Positions 36,027 to 44,800 of a stretch of 64,000 nucleotides of DNA are shown piece by piece. The translations under genes were made by a program, and so were the position numbers. The number at the start of each line of letters is the position of its first letter. The first letter of the stretch is position 1. Source of the DNA: Planctomycetota bacterium (GTDB taxonomy: Bacteria > Planctomycetota > UBA1135 > UBA2386); NCBI GenBank assembly GCA_016716265.1, contig JADJWQ010000002.1, positions 1,077,001 to 1,141,000 of the forward strand, read 5' to 3'. The notes under the pieces are model-generated. The model ran no database searches, was not told where the DNA came from, and worked only from the letters and a program-made list of their open reading frames with translations.

Positions 36027-39000
36027 TGGCCACGGTGATCCCCATTGGCGAGCCGGTGAACGAGGCCGAACGCCAGGCCATCGCGTACCTGCGGGATCAC
36101 CTGCCGGCGAGCTACCTCGTCCTGCACAACTTTGAGATTCCCCGCGACGGCGAAGCCTTCGAGATCGACATCGCCGTTGTCGCGCCGCACGCCGTCTACC
36201 TCGTCGACGTGAAGGGCACGCGCGGGCTCATCGATGTCTACGGGCCCAAGTGGTACCCGGAGGGCCGCCAGCCCTTCAGCTCGCCCCTGGCTAAGCTGCG
36301 TGGTCATGCGAAGGCGGTGAAGGGCATCATCACCAGCAGCCAGCCTGGCCGTCGCGATCTCGAGGACATCTACGTCGACGCCGCCGTCGTGCTTACCGCA
36401 CCCGACGCCACGCTCGTCGACCAGGGTGGGCGCGACGCGCCGAACGTCACGACGCTGAAGAAGGCGGCCGCGTTCTTTCAGAACGGCACGCGCATCCCTG
36501 CGGGCAAGTCGAAGAACATCGGCGCGCACCACAACATCATCATCAAGGCGCTCCAGGGTGTCGCGAAGGCGCGCTCGGGCCCGCAGCGCTTCGGCAACTG
36601 GCAGGTGCTGGAGAAGCTCGGTGGCACCGACAGCTACGTCGAGTACCGCGCCTTCAATACGATCGTCGGACAGCGCGCGACAGCGCTGGTGCGCGCGTAC
36701 CAGGCAGACCCCTACAAGCCACCGGAGGAGCGCGAGCAGCAGAAGCTCCTGATCTCGACCGCGTACCGCGCACTCAGCTCCATGCCCGGCCATCCTGGCA
36801 TCGTCGGCGTCCGCGAGTTCTTCACGAGCGAGGGAGAGGACAAGTACTTCCTCGTCACGGAGGACGTGCCCGGACAGGCGCTGCGCCTGCACATCGAGAA
36901 GCCGGCATTGGCCCTCACGCTGGACCAGAAGACCACCATCGCCGCTGACCTGCTCACGGCGCTCGCGCACCTCCAGACGCACAAGGTCGTTCACCGGAAC
37001 ATCTCACCGTCGAACATCCTCGTGGGCACTGACGGACGCGTGCGGCTCACGGGCTTCGACTTCGCTCGCCCGGGCACGGACCACAGTCGCACCATCGCGC
37101 AGGAGATCGTCGACGACCTCGAGCCCAAGTACATGGCGCCGGAGATCCATGGCGAACCCGCCGCCGCGACGCCTGGCTCGGACATGTTCAGCGTCGGCCT
37201 CGTGCTCTACGAGCTGTTCACCGGCGAGCGCCCTTTCAAGACGCCGACCGAGCTGTTCGAGCAGAAGGCCATCTTCGCGGTGAAGCCGACTGCCGCGCGC
37301 CCCGAGTTGGCCAAGGGCTTTGACGATTGGCTCCAGAAGCTCTGCGCATTCGAGCCCGATCAGCGAGCGACGCCGGGCTGGGCGATCTCCGAGCTGAAGA
37401 TGATCCTCGACCCTAGCGCGGGCTCGGTCGCGCAGGTCGCCGCGACTCCTTCCGCAGCCGCCGTCGAGGCGTCCCAGCCCCAGCTCGACTACTCGAACCT
37501 GCTGCCTCAGACGCAGATCACGCCGAAGTACGTCGTCGAGAAGCGCCTCGGCAAGCCCGGCTCGTTCGGCGTTGCATACAAGGTCATCGACACGTTGGGG
37601 GACGTCTCGCGCGCGATGAAGCTCGTGCTGCGCGACCGCGTCTCGACCGTCGATCGTCTCAAGAAGGAGTACAAGACGCTCCTTCGAATCCCCGATCACC
37701 CGAACGTCGTGAAGGTGATCGACGCCGACTTCATCCCCGGCAACGGCCCGCCCTTCATCGTCTTCGAGTACATCGACGGCCTCGACGTCGGCGAGATGAT
37801 CGACGGAAGTCTTTTCGCGCCCGAGGACGCGCTCGAGCTTGCGCGCCAGGTGGTGTCGGGCCTCGTTCACCTCCACGAGGCGGGCGTGTTCCATTGCGAC
37901 ATCAAACCCCGCAACCTGCTGTGGACCGATCGCGGCGCGAAGATCATCGACTTCAACGTGTCCGTCTTCGGCGCAGGCGGGGAGCGGGGCGGCGGCTCTC
38001 GTCGCTACCTCCCGCCCGACCTCGACCTCGAAGCTGTGCCGACGACGAGCGATCTCGCGGACCGCGATCTCTACGCTCTGGGCATCACGCTCTACGAGGC
38101 GGTGACCGGGCGCTACCCGTGGGACGGCGCGCAGATCCCACCGCCGGGCAAGACCGCCGCCGACCCACGCGAGCTGTCGAACCTGACGAACATCGCGCCC
38201 GAGCTCGCCGACATCATGTTGAAGGCGATCGCGCCCAAGCGCGCTGATCGCTTCGCGTCCGCGGCCGATCTGCAAGCCGCTCTCGCCAACGTGCCCGCCG
38301 CACGACGGGCACCGCAGCCCACGACCCCGGTGCCACCCGCATGGGGCGTTCCGGGCGACGGCGGCAATGGCAAGGGCGCCGGCGGCCCAGAGACTCCGAT
38401 TCCGCCGAACACGAACCCCTACGTGCGTCACCTGCTCACCGTCTACAGCCAGAGCAAGCGGAGCAACGCGGGCACGCGCGGACTCGATGTCATCAGCGAG
38501 CAGACCTACGTCGAGACCGCGCTCGACCGCGACCTCCTCCCGTCAGTGCTCGCGGGCGAGTTCTCGCTCGTCGTGATCTCGGGCAACGCGGGTGACGGGA
38601 AGACCGCGTTCCTGCAGAAGCTGGAGCGCGCAGCGAAGGATGAGCAGGCCATCGTTGCGCCCGCTCTGAACGGCGCGCGCTTTGAGCTGCGCGGCCGCAC
38701 GTTCCTCTCGAACTACGACGGCAGCCAGGACGAGGGCGACCAGAAGAACGACGACGTCCTCCGCGCGTTTCTCGCGCCGTTCAAGGGCAAGGACTCGTCG
38801 ACCTGGCTCGTCTCAAAGGAGACGCGCCTCATCGCGATCAACGAGGGCCGCCTCGTCGATTTCCTTGAGTCGAACCGCGCCGACTTCGAGGCGCTCGGCG
38901 CACTCGTGAAGGACGGGCTCCGCACCGGCGAGCCCGCTCAAGGCGTCGCGGTCGTGAACCTGAATCTCCGCAGCGTCGTGGTCGATCCGCAGGGCTTCGA

Positions 39001-40177
39001 CAACTCGATCCTCGAGCGGCTCGTGAACCGCATGACGCACGAGAAGTTCTGGGAGCCGTGCCACGGCTGCGACTTGAAGGAACGCTGCTACGCGTTCCAC
39101 AACGCGCAGACCATCCAAGACGAGACGGCGGGCAAGCACGTCGTCGAGCGCCTCAAGAGCCTCTACGCCATCACGCATCTGCGGGGGCGGCTCCACATCA
39201 CGCTCCGCGACTTGCGCTCGGCGCTCGCGTACACACTCGTCGGCACGCGGGACTGCGACGAGATCCACGAGCTGTACCGCACCGGCCAGCGCAACGAGAT
39301 CATCCAAGGCTTCTACTTCAACAGTTGGAGAGGCGGCGACGCGCCCAACGCGGACCGCCTCCTGACGCTGCTGTCCGAGGTCGACGTCGCTGACGCCGAT
39401 GATCCGCGTCTCGACCGCGCCCTCGACTTCGTCTCGCCCACCGAGGACCGCAGCTTGTTCCGCTTCGAGCAGCGTGGGAACTACGACCGCGAGATCCTCC
39501 GCAGCCTCTATGACGAGCTGCCGCGCGACGTCTCTGGCAAGGTGAGCACGCATCGCGCCGAGGCTCACCGGCGTTTCATCGCGATGGCGCGCCGGCGCGC
39601 ATTCTTCGAGCGCCGCGACACGGGATGGCGCTCGATGCTGCCCTACAAGACGGCGGACGACTTGCTCGCCGTCGTGCGCGGCGACCGCAGGCCAGATGGC
39701 CTTCTCGAGCCGCTGCTCGTCGCCATCAATCGTGGCGAAGGGCTCACGCGGCCCGAGCGCATCGGCAACCACCTCGCGCTCGAGGTGCGACGCGTCGACG
39801 GCGGAAGCGTGCGCTCGTACCGGCTGTACCCGCGCGAGCGCTTCTCGCTGGCGCTGGCCGACCAGGCTTCGCGCTCCCGCTTCGTCGAGCACATGCCCAC
39901 TGGCCTCGTGCTTCGCTACCAGGACAAGAACCTCGACGCCGAGCTGCTCGTGTCACTCGACGTGTACGAGATGTTGCAGCGCCTGAACGACGGCTACCGT
40001 CCCAGCGTCGAGGAGGAGCGCGGCTACTACCTGAGCCTCGCCGTCTTCAAGAACCAGCTTGGCTCCGCGCCCTATCAGGAGGTGCTGCTCAGCACGTCGG
40101 GCCACGACTTCTACCGAGTCGCTCGTCAGGCCGACGGCCGCCTCGAGATGACGCGCGCTCGGGAGGGAGCGGTCTGA
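36026..40177 (+). CDS. NERD - pseudokinase - Ser/Thr kinase - P-loop ATPase fusion protein, 1383 aa
   Basis: Domains in order. NERD nuclease-like (1-150): FEIDIAVVAPHAVYLVDVKG (Asp48, Asp61-Val-Lys63). First kinase fold (about 190-460) is degenerate: VVHRNISPSNILV has Asn325 for the catalytic Asp, and LTGFDFA replaces DFG. Second kinase (about 505-765): GKPGSFGVAYKV, Lys532, FHCDIKPRNLLW (Asp625, Lys627, Asn630), IIDFNVS (Asp642). After a Pro/Gly linker, an ATPase: FSLVVISGNAGDGKTAFLQK (853-860 Walker A), a Cys cluster CHGCDLKERC and a long C-terminus. NERD plus kinase recalls PglW of Pgl/BREX type 2; the ATPase part resembles DptF. It probably senses infection and signals by phosphorylation. 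Confidence 0.82.
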   Translation: MATVIPIGEPVNEAERQAIAYLRDHLPASYLVLHNFEIPRDGEAFEIDIAVVAPHAVYLVDVKGTRGLIDVYGPKWYPEGRQPFSSPLAKLRGHAKAVKGIITSSQPGRRDLEDIYVDAAVVLTAPDATLVDQGGRDAPNVTTLKKAAAFFQNGTRIPAGKSKNIGAHHNIIIKALQGVAKARSGPQRFGNWQVLEKLGGTDSYVEYRAFNTIVGQRATALVRAYQADPYKPPEEREQQKLLISTAYRALSSMPGHPGIVGVREFFTSEGEDKYFLVTEDVPGQALRLHIEKPALALTLDQKTTIAADLLTALAHLQTHKVVHRNISPSNILVGTDGRVRLTGFDFARPGTDHSRTIAQEIVDDLEPKYMAPEIHGEPAAATPGSDMFSVGLVLYELFTGERPFKTPTELFEQKAIFAVKPTAARPELAKGFDDWLQKLCAFEPDQRATPGWAISELKMILDPSAGSVAQVAATPSAAAVEASQPQLDYSNLLPQTQITPKYVVEKRLGKPGSFGVAYKVIDTLGDVSRAMKLVLRDRVSTVDRLKKEYKTLLRIPDHPNVVKVIDADFIPGNGPPFIVFEYIDGLDVGEMIDGSLFAPEDALELARQVVSGLVHLHEAGVFHCDIKPRNLLWTDRGAKIIDFNVSVFGAGGERGGGSRRYLPPDLDLEAVPTTSDLADRDLYALGITLYEAVTGRYPWDGAQIPPPGKTAADPRELSNLTNIAPELADIMLKAIAPKRADRFASAADLQAALANVPAARRAPQPTTPVPPAWGVPGDGGNGKGAGGPETPIPPNTNPYVRHLLTVYSQSKRSNAGTRGLDVISEQTYVETALDRDLLPSVLAGEFSLVVISGNAGDGKTAFLQKLERAAKDEQAIVAPALNGARFELRGRTFLSNYDGSQDEGDQKNDDVLRAFLAPFKGKDSSTWLVSKETRLIAINEGRLVDFLESNRADFEALGALVKDGLRTGEPAQGVAVVNLNLRSVVVDPQGFDNSILERLVNRMTHEKFWEPCHGCDLKERCYAFHNAQTIQDETAGKHVVERLKSLYAITHLRGRLHITLRDLRSALAYTLVGTRDCDEIHELYRTGQRNEIIQGFYFNSWRGGDAPNADRLLTLLSEVDVADADDPRLDRALDFVSPTEDRSLFRFEQRGNYDREILRSLYDELPRDVSGKVSTHRAEAHRRFIAMARRRAFFERRDTGWRSMLPYKTADDLLAVVRGDRRPDGLLEPLLVAINRGEGLTRPERIGNHLALEVRRVDGGSVRSYRLYPRERFSLALADQASRSRFVEHMPTGLVLRYQDKNLDAELLVSLDVYEMLQRLNDGYRPSVEEERGYYLSLAVFKNQLGSAPYQEVLLSTSGHDFYRVARQADGRLEMTRAREGAV

Positions 40178-41859
40178 TGTCCTTGTCCAAGCGCGATCGA
40201 GAGTTCCGGCTGCCAAAGATCAGCTACCTCGACTTCAAGCAGCTCGAGATGGACCGAGTGCTCACCGCGTTCTTCGCGCGGCTCGCGCACAACGGGTTCC
40301 CGAGCCGCTTGCGGCGTAAGGTAGAGCTGTCGGTCGAGAGCTTCGTCGAGGAGTTCCTCGAGCACCCGGAGTGGTTCACGGGCTTCAAGGACCATCGCGA
40401 GGTCCTCGAGCGCTGGGTCGAGACCCACCTGCTCGACGTCGTGAACCGGGGAAAGGCGAACCAGGCGGTAGCTGCCCCGCGCCCGCTGCACGGCTTCACA
40501 TACCGCTTCCGAAATCCCAAGCACTCGCGCGACTACGGAGCCGCGCAGCACCTCTACGAGATGCTCTATGGCGCCCGGAACGGTGCTGGCCAGAAAGCTA
40601 TCGAGCACCTCAACCACTTCTTCTTCCAGGGCCACGACAAGGTCACGGGCAAGGCCGACGGCGGTGCGGTGCTCGACGTGGAGACGCAGGCGCTCCTGCG
40701 GCTGCTCGATCAGGTCGAGGACGCGCCCGACACCAAGTCCGGCCGCGAGTCCTTCACCCCGCTGTGCGTGGGCGCAGCAGACCTCCTCGCCGAGGACATC
40801 CAGCGCCTGCTGTTCTACCAGCGCTTCATCCCGCGCTCGGTGATGGTGGACTACCTGAAGGTCCTCATCGCCTTTCACCTCGGGCTCTATCACTTGCGGC
40901 TCTTGAAGCTCCTGCCGGCGCTCGTGCGCAAGAAGGGCTCCGATCCGACGTGCGCGACGGGTGCGTGCCCGATGAACGCAAAGAGCCCCGACAACCCGTT
41001 CGGCGACTGCCCGTATCGAGTGGGCCTCCTCGTCGACGTCGCCGGCCAGCCCGGTACGCCGATGGCAACGCTCGCTGAGCGCAGCGCGGACACCCACTAC
41101 CGCCGCATTCCGACCTTCGTGCGCGCTTACTTCGCGACGAAGAAGCTCGACGAGTTCGCCACCGACCTCGTGCGGCGTGGCAAGCTCTCGAAGCCCACGA
41201 GCGGCGACTTCTCGGTCGGTGAGGTCCTGCAGCTTCTCGACGCGCCTCTGAAGGCCGAGCGCGAGAAGTTCTTCGGACAGCGCATCTCCAGCCTGGTCGA
41301 GGAGACCTCGGGCGCGAAGGACGCGGAGCTCGATCCCGAGCTGAAGGCGGTCACGGAGATGGGGCTCTCCGAGTTCGACGCCTACATCGAGATGATCGTC
41401 GCGCTGCGCGGGCGCTTCCACCGCCAGTACATCGTTGAGTGCCTCGACTCGCTGTTGCTCAAGAACCGCTCGGGAGCCGCGCTCGCACAGGGCAGAACGA
41501 AGAACGCGCCCCGGCGCTTCGTGCTCGACAGCCGCCTCCTCGAGGTGTTGCTCCAGATCGCCGTTCTGAAGCCGGGCGGCGCCGAGGGCTTCCACACGGG
41601 CGAGCTGCGCGTCGACGAGCTGCTCGTGTTCCTGCGTGAACGCTACGGCATCTACATCGACCAGTTGCCGCGAGGCGATGGCTTCGCCACCACGAGCATC
41701 GAGGACCGCCGCGCGCTCCGAGATAACGTCCGCGCCTTCACGGGTCGGCTCCGCGAGGTCGGCTTCTACCGCGACCTCTCCGATGCCTACGTCACACAGA
41801 CCATCACCCCGAGGTACCGCATCGCCGAAGGCGGCACGGCGCAAGGAGGACAGCCGTGA
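40177..41859 (+). CDS. Conserved defence-operon protein between two ATPases (DptG position), 560 aa
   Basis: Starts MSLSKRDREFRLPKISYLDF. Largely helical: VLTAFFARLAHNGFPSRLRR, SFVEEFLEHPEWFTGFKDHR, LHGFTYRFRNPKHSRDYGAA, HLNHFFFQGHDKVTG. A Cys group TCATGACPMNAKSPDNPFGD then CPY may bind metal. C-terminus DNVRAFTGRLREVGFYRDLS. I recognise no catalytic motif. It is framed by the kinase/ATPase (TGATG overlap) and the giant ATPase (GTGA overlap), the same place DptG holds in DptFGH, so it is probably a complex subunit. Confidence 0.65.
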   Translation: MSLSKRDREFRLPKISYLDFKQLEMDRVLTAFFARLAHNGFPSRLRRKVELSVESFVEEFLEHPEWFTGFKDHREVLERWVETHLLDVVNRGKANQAVAAPRPLHGFTYRFRNPKHSRDYGAAQHLYEMLYGARNGAGQKAIEHLNHFFFQGHDKVTGKADGGAVLDVETQALLRLLDQVEDAPDTKSGRESFTPLCVGAADLLAEDIQRLLFYQRFIPRSVMVDYLKVLIAFHLGLYHLRLLKLLPALVRKKGSDPTCATGACPMNAKSPDNPFGDCPYRVGLLVDVAGQPGTPMATLAERSADTHYRRIPTFVRAYFATKKLDEFATDLVRRGKLSKPTSGDFSVGEVLQLLDAPLKAEREKFFGQRISSLVEETSGAKDAELDPELKAVTEMGLSEFDAYIEMIVALRGRFHRQYIVECLDSLLLKNRSGAALAQGRTKNAPRRFVLDSRLLEVLLQIAVLKPGGAEGFHTGELRVDELLVFLRERYGIYIDQLPRGDGFATTSIEDRRALRDNVRAFTGRLREVGFYRDLSDAYVTQTITPRYRIAEGGTAQGGQP

Positions 41860-44800
41860 GCGCTGGGTTTCAGGAGCTGACGCAGGCGCAGCTCACAATG
41901 GAGCTGGAGAACGTCGCGATCCCGCTGCTCGTCGAGCAGCTCCGTACCCGTGTCGCTGGCCACTGCATGCGGGTGAGCGATCTCGACGCCGAGCTGATGG
42001 TGCGGCTCTGCGCACGTCTCCGCGCCGAGCTGCCGAGCACCACGGTCGTCGTCCTCACCGACGGCAAGCTGCCCATCCCGTCCGAGCTCGCGGTGTCGAG
42101 CACCAAGCTCGTCGAGCTGCGCAACCCGCACGCGGATGGTTCACTGCGCCAGCCGCTCCTCGTGTTCGTGCCCAGTGAGGTTCGTGCCTCGGCCGAGGAC
42201 TCCTTCGGCGTTGCCACGTTCGAGGAGGTTTCGGTCACGGGCCTCTACGAGGCGCTCATCAAGCGGCTCGTCGAAGGGATCCCGCCCGCGCTGCGCGGCT
42301 CCGTCCAGGAATCGCTCCGTCGCCTCCGTGAGTCCGAGAGCCCCTGGACCTTCGCTGACGCGCTCTCGACGGTGCGCTTCCTGCTGACCGCCAAGGTGAA
42401 CGGCAACGATGCGGAGGCCATCGGTGCGTCGCTGTACGAGATCGGCCTCGTCCCCGACTTCGAGTGGCTGGCCCCGCCGGAGAAGGCGCCGCCGCGTCTC
42501 GTGCGCAACCGCGAATGCGTCGAGAAGCTGACCTGGTCGGCGCGCTCGGAACGCGGTCGAGTCGGCGAGCTGGGACTCGCGAAGCGCGCATTCAAAAACC
42601 TACTCGGCAACTTCCTCGCCGAGGCGGGCACCGACGATCCACGTCAGTGGGCACGGCGCATCGTCGTCGACAAGTCGCACTGGCAACTCGCCTTCAACAA
42701 GTGGGAGTTCGAAGACGGCGGCGTTCTGCCCGACTCCATCTTCGTCGGCGAGGTACAGACCGACCTTCCGACCGTCGCCGACGACGAGACGAAGGAGCCG
42801 CTCGCGCAGCTTATCGGGCAGCACATCCTCCCGGTCAGCAGCCTCAAGAAGTTCAACGTCACGTTTCGCACCGAGCCGCACCCGAGCAAGGTTCAGGGCC
42901 TCGCGAAGTTCGTGGCGCAGGTCATCTCGAAGGAGCATGGCCCCATCGGTCTCGTGCGAAGCAAGGCCGTGTGGAAGACCGCGACCGACAAGGCGACCAT
43001 CTCGTTCTCCGCGCTCGGCAAGATCGATTGGGAGGAGGGTTGGCACTTCGTCCGCGTGCTCGCGCAGACGGAGAGCGGTGACCTGATCCCGCTCGTCGAC
43101 GCGAACGGTCACGCGATCGCGTGGAGCGCCGACACCGAGGAGCCCCTTCCGCGTCCGAACGAGAGCGACCTCTTCTACGTCCTGCCGGAGACCGAGGTCG
43201 AGATCGAGCCCGCGCAGCGTGCGGTGCCGCGTGAGCCGAGCGCTCTGCATGCGCTCTTCCGCGCGCAGTTCTCTGCCATCCTCGACAATCGCGACCCGGC
43301 GTCCGTTGTCTTCGGACACGCGGCGTGGGCCGAGAAGACCAAGGGGCACGTCACCGGTGCGGACATGCTCGAGGTGAAGCTTGGGCGTGAAGGCTCGGTG
43401 CATGTGCCGGTCTCACGCGCGCTCAAGAGCATCGAGCAGAAGATCCTCGCCACGCCCGAAGGACCGATCAGTTGGCGCATCCCGCTGAACCACGGTGTTC
43501 CTGGAACGAGCACCGGCGAGGTTAACGGCTGGCCCCAGGGGCCTGCTTGTGACCGCTTCCTCGGGGCGCGCACGCGGTACTTCGAGGCCGTGCGGGGCGG
43601 CACGTCGGAGCTTGTCACTCAGGGCATCGACGCGGCCGCGCAAGCCGAGCTCGCAAGCGACTACGCCGAGGCGTACCTCGAGCTGCTCGCAGACCTATCT
43701 CGGCGTGCGGAGGCGACGGCAAAGAGCGATTCCCAGCGGGCGTTCGCCGACCTGCGCAAGGTGCTCGCGCTCGATTCGGTGCTGCTCGCCATCGTTGACC
43801 ACCGTGGCCGCCGTCGCGACGCCGTCCTTGTGGCCCCCACGCATCCGCTCCGGGCGCTGTGGTTCGCCACGTGGGCAAAGCTCGGCGCCCGCTGGGTGGC
43901 GGCGGCGAAGAGCGCCCCACACGAGTACGTGATCCCGACGCGCGACGCACTGCTCAAGCTCCTGTCGCCTACGAGCTTCCCGCCGGTTCTGCCTACGGAG
44001 GCGGGCCACGTGCTCACCGCCGTCGACAGCATCAATCCATTCTGGACGCTGTTCGCGCCGTCGAACGAGGAGGACCCGCGCGGGCTCGTCGGCGAGGTGT
44101 GTAGCGCGCTCGGCCTGCCGGAGCCGGCCATCGGCGGTGCCCTCATCGATGGCGCGTACCTCGCGTCGCGCGTGCGGCGCTATCTCGTGCAGCACCCCTA
44201 CGTCCGCACGCTGACCATCAATGCGTTCAATCCCGGTCGCGCCGGCGTGCTCGGAGACATGCTCCTCGAGCTACAGAAGGAAACGGCCTTCGCAGACCTG
44301 CGCTACGACCTCCGGCTGTTCGTGCCCGACCCTGATGCGCCCGGAGTCGGCGAGGAAATCGCCGCGCTGCTTACGACCGACGGTGGCACGGCTGCGCGTG
44401 AGGCGGACGCCTTCTCCGTCCCGGCCGAGACGCATCTCCATCCGAAGCTGCGCTTCGCGGTACGCGCGACCAAGGACTTCCGCACCAGCCCCGACACGCA
44501 CGCAGCACACCTCTCGCTACTCTTCGACGTGTTCCCGGCCGAGGAAGTGGCCGCCCGCAAGGCGGACCCGCGCCACGCGACGGCCTTCGTCCACGGCCTC
44601 GTGCAGGAGTTCTCGACCGAGTACCACGAGGACGAGCTGACGGTGGCGTGGCGCCGCCTCCCGCGCCACGGTGTGGCCCAGCCCATCGAGGACGCGGAGG
44701 AGCTGTCCGATCTGCTCGGCAGCCTCGCCGCCGCGATGTCGAGCGCAACGGCGACCATCGCGACCGGTCAGAGCGGCATCGACCTCCGTCCGGTCGTGAG

